A stretch of DNA of 64,000 nt from Phaeodactylum tricornutum CCAP 1055/1. Taxonomy: Eukaryota; Bacillariophyta; Bacillariophyceae; Surirellales; Neidiaceae. The translations under genes were made by a program, and so were the position numbers. Shown here one piece after another: positions 42,987 to 54,996 of the stretch. The stretch covers positions 617,439 through 681,438 of the forward strand of contig NC_011675.1 in NCBI RefSeq assembly GCF_000150955.2, in the 5' to 3' direction. Numbering within the stretch: the first letter of the stretch is position 1; the number at the start of each line of letters is the position of its first letter. Under the pieces are notes generated by a model. The model worked only from the letters and a program-made list of their open reading frames with translations. It ran no database searches and was not told the DNA's origin.

Positions 42987-43228
42987 TAAGCAAAGAAGAT
43001 TGCTTCTACGGAAAAGAGGGCCCATTGTCGATTCGCTTGGTGCTAGTCACATGCACTCATGTTGCTTTCACATTTGATCATCTGCACAATTCAATATATC
43101 GATATGTGGCTACATCACCGAAAAAATTCATTGCTGATTTGACAAGCTCGAGCATAGTTCAACGAAACAATACTAGAAACACTGGAAGCAATATTTGGTT
43201 TACCGTACTATTTTACTAGTCTTGATGC

Positions 43229-44140
43229 TCAATTTCCTCCCGTATTAGTGCTGTTGTTCCTACTTGCCCGGCTGGAACGACAGTATTTGAGACGTGCCCC
43301 GCAAACACTAATCGATATCATATAAATCAATAGCACAATACCCAATGCGGCGAGGAGTCCATAAAGGTAAACTTGTCGTTGCAACTTCCATGCTGCTGTG
43401 GTGGTGTTTTTCTTGAATACCATAGCATCCTCCTGCATAGTGTCCGACTTCTGGCTCATTGCATTTAAATCTTCTCCTCGACTCAAAAGTAAATTAATAT
43501 TCCGGCCCATGACAGCCTTCATATCCTCAACTTGAGCCAAAACACAGCGAACCTTGTCCTCTTGGCCAATCGATTTGTGATTAGTATTGTAATGATGCAT
43601 GGAGGAGCGCAGTGTCGGTTTAAACTGTTTGTCTAAGGAGTAAGCGTTCGCACTTTCAATACGACTCGATCGAAATGTCGTGACAAATTCATTGCAAATG
43701 TGTTCTAGAAACGCAAAGTTGCTGAAAGTTACACAGCACGAATAAAATTAATGGGGGTGAGGTGATGGAGGCAAAAACAAGATGTACGGGCCCTACCATC
43801 CAACTTACACCTTCTGATCTCGAGTATCAGGATCGTCTCCGATGCAGCAGTAAAAGATACCATTCATTTTGAACAAGTGAAAATAAAACTCCTCTACGCT
43901 ATTTCCTTGATCTCCTAGAGCGACGGCGCAGGATTCCAAAAAATGTGAAATGATATCACTTTGTGATTCGTTTCGTTGCACATAAGTTTTGCGATCGCCT
44001 TCATTGACAAGTTCAGGGTGGTCTCGCAAGCTTTCCATCAACGAAGACGTTACTTGTGGTGCGTTGCCTTGGAGTTCTTCAGCGAACTCCACTAGCACTG
44101 CTGCGTCGATCGCTCGACAAATCATAGCGTAGACGATCAT
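43229..44140 (-). CDS. VAMP7: VAMP7-type R-SNARE (longin domain)
   Basis: Exon 1 is 44140-43809 and exon 2 is 43721-43229, joined over an 87-bp intron (GTAAGT donor, TTTCAG acceptor, phase 2), giving 274 residues. The splice rebuilds the longin domain end: DPDTRDQKV then NFAFLEHICNEFVTTF. The R-SNARE motif runs from about residue 170 to 230 (DKVRCVLAQVEDMKAVMGRNINLLLSRGEDL) with Arg in the zero-layer position (MGRNI). A C-terminal transmembrane anchor (YGLLAALGIVLLIYMISISV) follows with a short tail. The longin part is longer than animal VAMP7 because of an Asn/Gln/Ser-rich insertion near residues 45-65. These SNAREs drive fusion with late endosomes, lysosomes or the plasma membrane. The gene is convergent with POR. 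Confidence 0.88.
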
Positions 44141-44874
44141 CGTAGTAACACAACTTGATTGAGAAAAAGATTGATTACGACGAATCAATAAACCGAATTA
44201 CCTGGGGCGAGCACTAAATGTTTGGCGACAAAAAAAGGTATCGATCAAATTGGCCGGGTTATTGCCAGAGAGATATGATTTTGGAGTGACAGTGAGTGAA
44301 TTGATCCAGAACATTGTCAAGGCTAAAAGTAATTCGCTGACTTGCGTTGCCCCGCGCGGTTCAGGCTCATTGATTGGGTATGATTTCGAAACTATTTAAT
44401 TGAGCATGTCTCGAGTATGTCTGTCGGAGTAGATATACTTTTAGATACAGAAAAGACTCGGCTAATCACACTGCTAGGAGTGAACACAGAGGTTATGTTC
44501 GGAACTATGCATTTCCCTACATCTTTTGGACTCGCAAAAGTTCGAGCCGTCAAACTACGCGATGTATGCGGACCCGTGCGTTCCTGTATCCGCTTCGATG
44601 TACCTCGATAGAGGTGAGCATTCCGCAAGTTTCTTTCAGTGTTAAATTCTTTCGTAAGCCGGCCTCGGGGTTCGCGCACAATCCCATAGATTGAGTGAAT
44701 TGACAAAATAAGCCTTAGTCCAGTTAGGTAGTGACCTACATTTCCATAAGGGTATCTATTTGAAGCTTCAATAGTGAAGGAGAAAGCGATTTGTTCGCTG
44801 TTAGGTTGAGCAAATACCTCTGGACGCATGCCTGCTGTAATCAATTAAGTACACAAACTGACATCCATCGAACA
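44141..44874. other. Intergenic
   Basis: About 730 bp between the VAMP7 start and the DUF2997 gene stop. Only short shadow frames are present. A GTGACAGTGAGTG element lies at about 44285, 145 bp upstream of the VAMP7 start. Confidence 0.45.
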
Positions 44875-45252
44875 CTACCACGAGGAGCTCCCATCCCACG
44901 AGTCGGAAGACTCGGACAGAGATATCTTTTGATTCACGATAAGTTCTTGTTCAAACATTTCTTCGGTGGGAGCGCTGGCGACAACTTTTCCCAATTTTTC
45001 GTTGATGGTCTCCGTCACCTTATGGCAATTGTTGCCTTTGACTCCCCGAACCGTTTCTTCTACACGTCCATCAGAGAAAATCTTAAACTCAATCTGTTCG
45101 ATCGAACCAGCACCGCCTCCGGATCCTTCCCAATTGGAACTTCCCCCTGCCGCGAGCCGGTTGGGCGATTTCAGTTGCAAAGGAAGGAGAGAGAAAGCTG
45201 AGCCCGTAACCAGCAAGCTAGTGAATGCAACGAGATGACGAAGGGTCCACAT
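44875..45252 (-). CDS. DUF2997-family small protein, plastid-targeted
   Basis: The ATG at 45252 starts a 125-residue protein. Its first 20 residues are hydrophobic and end VTGSAFSLLP, a near-perfect diatom ASAF plastid signal. The mature part contains the DUF2997 pattern: IEQIEFKIFSDGRVEETVRGVKG followed by CHKVTETINEKLG, closely matching small cyanobacterial proteins and their algal plastid relatives. The remaining C-terminus is acidic and Ser-rich. Function is unknown; the cyanobacterial origin suggests a plastid role, with the gene now in the nucleus. The frame extends nine codons further upstream to a non-ATG start, so 45252 is preferred. Confidence 0.82.
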   Translation of the reverse strand: MWTLRHLVAFTSLLVTGSAFSLLPLQLKSPNRLAAGGSSNWEGSGGGAGSIEQIEFKIFSDGRVEETVRGVKGNNCHKVTETINEKLGKVVASAPTEEMFEQELIVNQKISLSESSDSWDGSSSW

Positions 45253-45789
45253 TCTGAAAACAAAACAAATAAGAAGCAAAACGAGTTGAATTGATTGAAA
45301 GTAGACGCCGAATCAATACCGTCGACGAATCCTTTCTCGAGTGTGTATGTTTCTTCTTTGCCGTTGTGTTACATTACGTGCATTACCTGTAATCGCATCT
45401 TATTTGGCTCGTGTGTTGCACGAGGACGAATTCTTTGAATGGAATTCTGAAACATAGGAATTTGACTTTCACATTGGGTACTCCAATGTGTCGTTCGATT
45501 TTCTCGAATTGTTCCACGTCACGTTTCGCTTGTCTGGCCGTATGTACCTCCAAATTTCTTGTTTTTCTCCACTTATCCGGTTCACCATCAAAATTGAATC
45601 AGATTCCGCCAAGCGGTATTGCGATACGGTTGGGTCCGTCTACCTCTATCGCCAGCTCCGAGAAAAAGTATACAACCTCTCCCGTTTCTCCCATTGTTGC
45701 ATTTCGAAAGGGCCTTGAATGCTGTGAGTCCGTGGAGTATTCCATCACGTTTCTTTTCAATACGTTTAGTTTCCCCTGAACAGCAAATT
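45253..45789. other. Divergent intergenic region
   Basis: About 540 bp between the leftward DUF2997 gene and the rightward DnaJ gene. The DnaJ frame stays open 57 codons upstream of its chosen start. A TTTTCAGAATG sequence directly before the DUF2997 ATG resembles a splice acceptor and could mark a 5' UTR intron. No other gene is supported. Confidence 0.4.
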
Positions 45790-47254
45790 ATGTCTTCCTC
45801 GGTCACGAAAACGGCGCTGGGAGCTTCGGTCAAAGCTACTTCCTCGTTTCGCTTAGCTTCGAAGCCTTTCGGTGCTCCGGTTGCAGCCGTTCGCCAGCGG
45901 TCGACTTTGGCAGCCGCAGCCTCGGTGACGAACTTCACCGCAATCGAATATAATTCTTCACGAACGTATTCCACTCTCCCGTCGCCCAAGTCGGGCAGCA
46001 CGTTGTCAAGGAGTAATGCCGCCCCATCCTCGATGGCCACCTCAATGCGAGCTTTTTCCTCCAAGGCCAAGCGTGATTTTTACGAAATGCTCGGTGTCAC
46101 TCGTTTGGCAGATAAGGCGTCAATCAAAAAGGCGTACTTCAAACTTGCCAAGAAATACCATCCCGATACGAATAAGGTACGTCGTCTTTATTGTGATTTT
46201 GCAAACGAATAGGAAACACACTGCGTTTCGTTTGGCCAATGTTGCTCACAATATGTTCCTACAGGGTGACGAAAAAGCGTCTGAAAAGTTTAAAGAAGTC
46301 ACGGAAGCCTACGAAGTGCTATCGGATGATAAGCAGCGCGAACGATACGACCAGTTTGGACACGCTGGTGTCGACCCCAATTTTCAGGGTGAAAATCCGT
46401 TTGGCAATGGCGGTTTTGATTTCAGTGACGGGTCGTTTCACTTTTCCTCTACGGGAAGTTCCGAAATTGATCCTGAAGAGTTGTTTGATATGTTCTTTGG
46501 TGGTGGCGGTGGTGGTGGTCGTCGGCGCTCTCGTGGTCCGCGTCGGGGTGCCGACCTGCAAATGCACGTGAAACTTACCTTTCAGGAAGCCGTCTTTGGA
46601 GCGTCCAAAGATTTGCATTTGCGTTACGAAACCGTCAATCGAAAAACGGGCAAGGTTCAAGTGAAAGAACGCGATGTCACCGTTGATACACCTCCCGGTA
46701 TTGATAATGGAATGAGCCTGCGGCTGGCGGAAAAGGGTGCGGAAGGTGATCCCGGGGCACCTCCCGGTAACTTGCTGGTGCAGGTTCTGGTAGAACCGGA
46801 CAAGTACTTTGAACGAGATGGGTACGACGTTCATGTACAGATACCGATCAGCTTGACACAGGCGGTTCTAGGAGGAACTGTTGACGTCAAAACGCTATCG
46901 GGTGAAGTGGAAATGAAAATTCCGAAAGGTTGCCAGCCAGATACGAAACTGATGCTTCGCGGTAGAGGTATTCAACAATTGCACGGAGCCGGAAAGGGAA
47001 ACCAGGTTGTACATCTGCAATTGCAAATACCGACAGAAATCACGCCCCGTCAAGAAGAGTTGTTGAGAGAGTTTGACGCGGAGGCAACAGCTCACGGAAT
47101 TGGAATATCTGGCCGTATTGCTAACGCAGCAGGCTCTGCGTTTGAGAAGCTCTTCGGAAAGAAGAAGAAGGAAGATACGACCTCGGAAGCTGAGGGAACA
47201 AAACCGAAGGAAGGTGATGACGATGTAGAGGACAAGAAGCAAGCGTCTCAATGA
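45790..47254 (+). CDS. Mitochondrial-type DnaJ/HSP40 without zinc finger
   Basis: Exon 1 is 45790-46176 and exon 2 is 46265-47254, joined over an 88-bp phase-0 intron (GTACGT donor, CTACAG acceptor) inside the J domain ([13 protein letters not shown]); 458 residues. The J domain (about 95-160) has the HPD motif at 124-126, which stimulates Hsp70 ATPase. A Gly/Phe-rich linker ([11 protein letters not shown], then FFGGGGGGG) follows. The C-terminal substrate-binding domains are present ([60 protein letters not shown]), but the CxxCxGxG zinc repeats usual at about 200-270 are absent. The long Ser/Ala/Arg-rich leader (about 90 residues, with [13 protein letters not shown]) suggests mitochondria. 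The tail is Lys/Glu-rich. Confidence 0.92.
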
Positions 47255-48082
47255 TTGCCGAAGACCCTCTTGATTACACCAACCTTGAAGCGAGGTTTGT
47301 AGTACCTGACTTACAGTTTGTTTCTTTCATTGATCTGCGAATTTACAAAATTTGGACATGACTCTTTCCCGTGAAAGATGGATGAACATAAAGCTTATTT
47401 TAACGTGATAAAGAAAAAGTTAGCTCCTACAGGACTGCTTTCAGGCCATAAACAACTGCCGAACTTACGCAGCGCACAAACCTGAATCTTGGATTTAAAA
47501 AATGGAAGAGATGTTTTTGCATTTACTCGTGGCAGATGATTTCATCACTGTCAATTGTGTATGTGAAAAATCAGCGGTGTACATGGATCACATAGCAAAA
47601 CACATTCCATTACTTCCGTGCCACACAAAAACTGTATTAGCGCTGAGAAAGCATGCGGGAAGACAGTAGAATCGCTAGATAATAATCGCTGTCTTCTCTA
47701 GCCCGGCAACGCATCCACTATGGTTTGGGGGAATCGTGTTGGCCGGGCCAATTGCTTAAATGGTCTCGGTGTTTCTTCCGAAAAACGACAAAAGTTCCGT
47801 TGCTACGTTGTTGACTGGATGTTATTTTTGCTGTTGCTGTTGATTTTCCTGATCCGCAGCGATTTTCTGTACTTTCTCATGCCGCAATTGTGGTCCAAAC
47901 GTTTCCAACATCATATCACTTCAAAAAGCTGTTTTAGCCTATGAAAATTTCCTTACTTTTCGCTTCGTCCTACCATGAAATTAGCAACACGGCTAAAGGG
48001 ACGAGTATTTTCATCGAGTCACCGAGAAACCTTTTTCTCTATTCGCCAAAAAGGTTTATTGATCTGTCAGAGTGTAGCTGTG
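47255..48082. other. Intergenic
   Basis: About 830 bp between the DnaJ stop and the IQ-motif gene stop. A 74-codon frame at 47720-47944 has a Leu-rich segment but no other support. GACTTACAGTTTG occurs near 47308. I see no RNA gene. Confidence 0.4.
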
Positions 48083-51000
48083 TTATGGCGAACAGGAAGG
48101 CTCGCGTACTGGCTTGATCGGCGAAAGAAGAGATTCGAATGCGTCTTCTCTCGGAGCAATGTTGTGAGCTTGAGCGGACAGGTGTAGGCTGTCGTCTAGC
48201 CAACTGCTTTTGGAATAAGAAAACCTCGCAGCATGCTCGTTCCCACGTATATCCCCTTGTTGCTGATGCACATAAAGTGCGTAGCGGTCTAGGCAAAGGT
48301 TGCCACCCCTTGCTGTCAGAAGATCTCTCGTGTGCTGGCGGGAGGAAGCATCAATCGTTTTAAGCAATTTCTTCACAGCAACCTCGACGGCAGACTTTGA
48401 GTCTAACAGAACACGTCGACCAAATTTCTGGAGTACATAGAGAGCTTTTTGTTGTTGGATCTGGACAATCGCTTTTCTCTGAAGACACAGTATGTTTCGA
48501 AACCAAATCTGTAAAATACGTGCAGCATGGCGGTCACAAATATATTTTGCGATAACTTTGTTCCTCAGTCGTAGTATGTAAACTTGACGTGCAAAGTTTT
48601 GGAGGACCCGGGCAGCATGATGTCTTCGAAAACTACAGATTGCAATGTTTGATTCGTACCTGCATTTGAAGAAGTATTTACGAACACGCAACTGAATGAT
48701 ACTGGCAGCGAATTCGGCTCGATAACAATACAGAGATCTTTTTTCTTGGTGGAGGCGGAGCACGTGTTGTTTACCATCAGCAAAAGGTTCCGCTCCACGA
48801 GTGGCGATTACATTGCGACGACCATCGGCTTGGTGAGACCTCAGCGCCATAAGCTCTCGCCAAAATCCTTGCAAGACCATCGCAGCAAACCGTTGGCGCA
48901 AAAAAGTCTCATGGCAAAACTTAACCAGCAAACGTTGCTGATCCAGTTGCTGAATTACTTTGACACTCACAGCGCGACGATCATTCGGGTTTTTGGTGGC
49001 GTCGGGAGCTGCAAAAAAGGATGCTGTATTGGTTTTACCTTGATTGCAAGGATAGCGTCTCAAAAAGAAAGCAGCTCGCTGGCGTTGTCGATACAAACGG
49101 TAGCTTCGCTGTATGAGAACACAAATTACATTTTCCGCGGTTGCTTTTTCACTTTTCCAAGCTTTGAGCCGCATCCTTGAGCATATGTCAGATTCGCGAA
49201 CAAGACGGACAACACTGGATGGGATCTTCGACGCGAATACCAATTGTAAATGCAACAGTGCAACAAACCCCGCTCTTACCGAGAGCTGGCCGTCAATGCT
49301 ACTTGTAAGCAAAGCGACGGCCCGCTTTGCTTGGTCAGTCTTTTGTGTGAGTCTAGAGACATAGTACATGAGTTGGACTCTTCGCACGGCTTCCTTCAAC
49401 AGGGTGTAGTCAGTCTCAGAGCGATGTCTTCGAATGCAAGCCTGAATACGCTGAGCTTCTCGATGTAATAAGGGTGTCAAAGTTCGGTTGGCAGATGATT
49501 TTGACGCCAAGCACCGGGCATGATTTGCCCGTACTTTCCTTTGAGTAAAAAGCTGTTCACGTAAGTCAAGAAGCTTGACTCTGTTGTGTCTTGATCTCCA
49601 GGAGGCTTGAATCCTAAGAACGGAGGTACACAATGTGGCAAGTTGTCGCTTCGTGTGAATTTTTCTCCACCATGACTGGATAACAACGCAGGAGATCTGA
49701 CTTGATCTGTATGCATTTCTCCAGCGGCACATTCTATAATTTCGCTGTATCAAAGCTGCGGCGCTTCGTGCTTTGCGAAGCATACGAGACCATATTGCTG
49801 ACCTCACCATCGATTGTAATTTCACTGAACTCGCCCATCGTCGCTTCCTGGAAACAAGTCGTGCAGCAAGCAGCGTTTTGAACCATTTTTGCAGAGCCAA
49901 CACTGCGGCTATCTGCCTACGGAGAGCATTTTTTTGCTTCCATCCCCTGAGACACGTTTGAAGCTTTACAATAGAAAATAAAACTTTGTTGAACTCTGTC
50001 GTTGCCCTGAGCACACGCCACGCTTTTTGGATCGCGACAGCAGACATTTGGCGTTTTATCTGCTGTTTTTTCGAGCAGAATGCCGCACGTGATAGATACA
50101 CGCGAAATGCTAATCGCACCCGCCAAAGCGATTGTATCGCAATTGCACTAGTCTGCTTCAGGCGGAACAAGTGTTGTCCCCAAAAGCGCCTCCAGATAGC
50201 TTGAATCATGATTGCGCACATACGTGACTTCACGTAGCTGTCTTTCTCTCTTACGGCTCGAAATGAGTTTTGCACAATGATTGTTGCGGATCGCAAGTGC
50301 TGCAACCCAGCTCTGACTATGTATCTCCTCCAACATTTCTGTATATCTGTTGAACCTTTAATTGCCCGAACATATCTGGTACGGGCGCTAACACCACGAA
50401 AGAAGGCCTGGATAACGATGGAGCGGAATTTACAGGACAAGAATTTCGATCGAGCTGCATACAACCGCCAGCATTGCTGCATCATGATTAACGACTCTTG
50501 TAGCTTACGCCATTTTGACTTTACCTTAACTTGCCGGAAATGGCTCTGTAGAATCAGTGCGGATGTACGTACTCTACGAAAATTGACTCCAGCTTCTGAC
50601 ACTCTCCATCGAGATTGAATATGTGTTGCCGCCCGTCGGTACCAGGAATAGTTTCGACGGTGGAGGTAGCATCTTGCCTTGGCCTGGATCAAAATAGCAT
50701 GTAGTCGTCGGTCACGGAAGGCAATCTGAGCTCGCCAAAGTCGCCATGATCGTTGTATGAGTCGTAGAGCACGACCTTTTCTTAAAAATGTCAATCTCTT
50801 GCAATGGCAACGAATATGCGATTGAATAGTGACTGTTCGGCTTTTAATGAAACGAAGGTTCAAAACACAACGAACTTTTCTCCAAAATGTTTGTATCGCG
50901 ATTGCATGTTTAGGATAGCTCATCAATATCTTTGTGGTATGGCGTTGACGGATTATGCTTTGAAGCAGAATTGACGAGCTTCGAAGCGTCGAGTATCGCT

Positions 51001-53850
51001 TGAACGCGGTAGACATTCGCCATGTCTTCTGAATGATTGTAGCAGGTGCCACGGTCTGATTACTTTTAGTTTGCCTCACTTGGGCTCCACCTGTAGAATG
51101 CTTTGCGAATAGGGTGGAATAACTAGCCAGTACTGCCTCCTGGTCATGAACCGTCATGCGTACAACTTGGAGCGCCAATCTGTCATCGTTCCTATTTTTC
51201 AGTAAATTGTTGCAAGATCGCTGTCGAGCTACCGATTGGATTAAAATAACTTTCGATCGCAAGGTACGCACAATACGGCTTTCATGATAAGCTCGCCAGA
51301 TGGCCTGAATTTTTGTTGCTCCATCATTTCTTGCTCCTCTAGCCATCGTTTCTTTCAAAGTCAGCAAGTGGAGAGCCCACCGTCTCCACCATTGTTCGAT
51401 GGTTATAATGGCTGCCAGTTCTTTCAAGAATCTGGTACGAACCACAGCTTTCCTTATAAATGACTGAACCATAATAGAATTGTATCGAAGGTACACGTAG
51501 TCATCCCTTATTGTATGCATTCTCCAGCAACTTTGGAGGATTGCTGACGCATAATTTTCTCGGACCTGATGGGTTCTGCGAAGTCTCTTAATATATCTCT
51601 GCTCTAATCTTCGAATGGCCGCCCTTCTTCGAAACAAACATAATCTCAAAACATAACCAAGATATGCCGACTGAATCACGGTACTGGAGGCATTCCTGAT
51701 CTTGAGGTATCCAAGGAGAGAGTGCATTCTCCAAATGGATTGAACTTTAACTGCTGCTTTCTCCAGTGATTGTAAATCTCTTCTAGTAGAATAACTTCTC
51801 CACCAGCTTTGGATACTCACTATAGATGCAGCGAATCGACAAGCACTCAGCTGCTGAGGCAACACAAGGCGACTTTTGTGGCCACGCCATACAGACTGGA
51901 TCTTCACGGGATACGCTCGTGTATCTTGGTTTCGATTGTGCGCAGGATTTGGAAACGGTCAACGTTTGCTCTATCGGATATATGGCTACCGATAAAATCA
52001 TCGTTGTCGTGCAAAGTTTTGGAATTCCCAAATAATGATCTAAAGGATTCATTTTCCAACCTTTCCAAAATATCTTGGTATGAAGTTCTCTGAACATACA
52101 TTCGCCAAGTCGCTTGAACCTTTAAAACGGAAAGCTTCGTGCCACGAAATTTTTGCCTTGCTGATAAAGAACGCCAAGCACGCTGCAGAACTGAAATCGA
52201 AGCGACTTCATGTCTGTCGCCATTCCATCGATTTATCATATTCCTAAACATTTGGCGGGCGAGATATCCTCTGATGACTTTCTGAATTTCCAATATTTTT
52301 GTAAAGGCCAGCCATCTTTGCTTGCGCACCTGATAGACTCTCCAATACGCCTGAATTGTGATTGCATACTTTCTTTCGCGGTTCAAAGCAGCACGTCTTT
52401 GTCGCAATCTCCAAGCAGCTTGCAAAGCAATTATCTGCGATTCAATCCACCACGTGGAAGAAAGATTTGGCTCAACCAGCTCAAAACCCCTCATATCCTC
52501 CGAGTCCTCATCTTCTAGTCCGTCAGCAAGCAAAGCCAATTCCTGGGCTAACATGGACAGCTCGGAATCTTTCCTCGTCGTCGTCGAAGTCGACCCGTCG
52601 TCAGTCACGTGTCCTTCTTTGGTTAGCAGCGATATCTCGTGCGCCAACAATTCAAGTTCGGAATCACTTGGATTCTCTGGGTGAGAAGCTGCCGAGCAGC
52701 CTATTGACTCGGTTATCTGTCGTTTAGTGCCGTTCACGCTGGGAAGTCTCCGTTGATGAATGGGTAAACTGTACAAGTTGGATCGAGGCCGGGGTTCCCG
52801 ACGGTACAATCGTTCAAAAACAGAGTTCGCGTTGACAGTTGCCTCCGCTGTAGAAGCATTTGTGGAATTTGCGGACCTTGATGTCAGACGAGAACGTTGT
52901 CTCCTTTTCCGAACGTCCATTGGCGGAGTGTAATCTAGTCTTCGTTGCCAGGAAGATGTGCTGGATTGCAGTGAAGACGAATCACTCGGCGACCAGGTGG
53001 AAAGTCGACGTGGGGATCGAGTTTCGTTGCGATATAAACGTTCGTATATGGAGTCTTCACTCGGATGCAGGGGCGAATCACTGGAAATAATTGACATTCC
53101 ACTCGACCCACGCTGACGGAACGTATTTGCAGACCTATTTGTCGTTCGCGATGGGTACTGTGTCGATCGTTCCCGTTCGGCACGTATTTTTGCACGGCCG
53201 TGCTGGTACAACCGGTCAAATACGGAGTCGCTGGGACTGTGTGTATTCGTATTGGAAGCACGCCGACAGCGAGTCGATGGAAAATCGGGTGTCGTCACAA
53301 TCACCGCAATTGGATTACGGGGCCGAGTTGGATTGCGTCGTGGCGTTGATGACACAAAACTGGTAGACCCCATTGACAACATCGACGCCGTTTCTATATC
53401 GTCATCGAGTCTGTTGGGCCTCTGTCGTGATGGGAACGGACTCGTATCCGACCAGTCTATATCTAGCGACCGCATCCGTCGCAGCAAGAGAGGCGTTGCA
53501 TCGCATTCCCATTCTTCGGTGTCGGGAGTCGCAATGTTCGCGTTAGCAACGTGGCTTTCGCGTGTCGGTGTCGCAGTCGGCGTACAACTGGATGCGGACA
53601 ACTCCGTTGGACTGGTTTCGTCGTGGACGTTGTTTTCGGCACCATCCGGCGGCGCAGTCCGCTTGATATCGGCTGTTGTTTTGGTCCGATTGAGCACAAG
53701 TGGCATAACTGGGACGCGTCGGCGTGGCACAAAGTGCACGTTAGCAACGAGTTGCACAAAAGAAGGTGTATCGGAGTCTCTGTCGTCTCCGACGGAGGGA
53801 AATGCTGGTGCAATTTCTTTGTCGCTACGTACCATCGCTTCGAGTCCCAT
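48083..53850 (-). CDS. Giant IQ-motif (calmodulin-binding) cytoskeletal-type protein, split over two frames
   Basis: Two large minus-strand frames abut: 53850-51904 (648 codons, stop) and 51907-48083 (1274 codons). The second has no ATG at its start and both carry IQ repeats, so they are surely one gene of about 1900 residues. The frame changes near 51904-51990. A 65-bp intron from a GTAGCC donor (about 51991) to an AAG end (about 51927) would restore frame, leaving D-T-R-A-Y-P-V-K-I-Q; otherwise it is a frameshift or sequence error. The N-terminal 400 residues are disordered (Ser/Arg/Thr) and contain three repeats of the type S-[VI]-[FY]-[DE]-R-L-Y. From about residue 475 come roughly 40 IQ motifs (IQxxxR, 20-30 residues apart), as in ASPM-like proteins, which bind calmodulin or myosin-type light chains. 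No calponin-homology or motor domain is seen. A spindle, centrosome or cortical role is inferred. Confidence 0.82.
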
Positions 53851-54996
53851 CGTGTCTTATCCCCCTCCGTCGCCGTTGCTTGTCCATTTTACTGTGAATC
53901 AGCAGCTCTTTCTCTATACTGTGGCATCCATTATTCTACCAAATGACTTCCGCTTCTTTCTTTGTTTTGGTGGGAAACGTTCTGGTTGCCCCGAGAGGGC
54001 GGAAAGCATCGTCGTCTCAAGTGGTGCTTCGCGGGCACTGTCGGGTCTGCCATTGCGTCTCTTCTATTCACTGTGTCACACCCGAACAAAAAGGCATCGG
54101 TGCGCTTTCTTCGCGACATGAGAGTCTTATGTCGCTTTTTTCATAATATAAGTCATTTCTTTTCGCTGGCAACAGGACACTATTACAAGACTCAGACTAC
54201 GTATTTGCTTTTATCACGCTCGATGCAAGAGTACAAAGCGCAATACTACAAGGACGTGAATAAAACTATGTAGGTATCCATTGGGATTGGTTATCTAAGG
54301 ACGATGCCCGGCAAGCCTGAAGAGTTCTGTTCACACGGGTTTGAGAGCTTTTTATGAATCCGGGAATAGTCAAATAGAGTCTTATACTCTCACAAGTTAG
54401 TGAGTAGTCAAGCTTACACCTCTAAATTGGTTGGTTGATAAGGAGTGTAGTTGTGGACCCGAAACAGGCCAAAACGAATCTGCGACCCGTTACGTTCTAC
54501 CGATACCACAACATGCACGAGAGAGCCTTGCGAAAGATCGTCCGATCACGACAAGTATATACACGGAGATAAGGAGAGACTTTTTGGAATAGAAAAGCCC
54601 AGCCACTGGTATGTCGTATAAAACGTCAAGCAGGGTACGTTGCTACTTTCTAACCCTCCACCAGCACACAAACATAATTGGCTGCAGCCTTCGCATTCGG
54701 TAGCTACTGCAACGATAAAGTGTAACTTAAGGCCAAGGTCAGCGTGCTAATACTTAGTGCCAATTCCCTTCATCATAGTGTGAGACTCACTAAAAAAGCA
54801 TCCCATGCCAGCAGGGATCCTCCGGAAGCTATTCCAATTTTTTTCGTAATAGGCATCGAGAAATGCATGCTCTAAATAGATTCGCTACAACTACCTCAGA
54901 ATACAAGCCGAGCGAGCCCTGCATTTTGCAGTCGCCGAACTTTGAATGTTCACGTTCGATCCAGATTTAAAGCCCGTAGCAGGAAGCAATGTCAAA
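53851..54996. other. Long intergenic region
   Basis: About 1.15 kb upstream of the IQ-motif gene and downstream of the bL28m stop. Plus-strand frames running from 53252 to 54121 are mostly antisense to the IQ gene. No domain, tRNA or repeat is supported in 54130-54990. Confidence 0.45.
53888..53900 (-). promoter_or_regulatory. ACTGTGAAT motif just upstream of the IQ-motif gene
   Basis: GATTCACAGTAAA on the coding strand, about 40 bp before the ATG at 53850. It is a match to the recurrent element described in the findings; the position would fit a transcription start element. Confidence 0.35.

Noticed and set aside
44350-44370. GGTTCAGGCTC resembling a tRNA B box
   Set aside because: No matching A box, acceptor stem or anticodon arm could be built around it. 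No other convincing tRNA was seen.
46319-46834. Minus-strand 171-codon frame inside the DnaJ gene
   Set aside because: It is antisense to the conserved substrate-binding region of DnaJ and contains no domain of its own.
47720-47944. 74-codon plus-strand frame with a Leu-rich segment
   Set aside because: No recognised domain, no supporting splice or neighbour; the hydrophobic run is too little evidence.
53252-54121. Plus-strand 289-codon frame opposite the IQ-motif gene
   Set aside because: It is antisense to the first part of a clear coding gene over most of its length, has no domain, and its Ser/Arg/Val-rich composition is the mirror of the Ser/Thr/Arg-rich gene.
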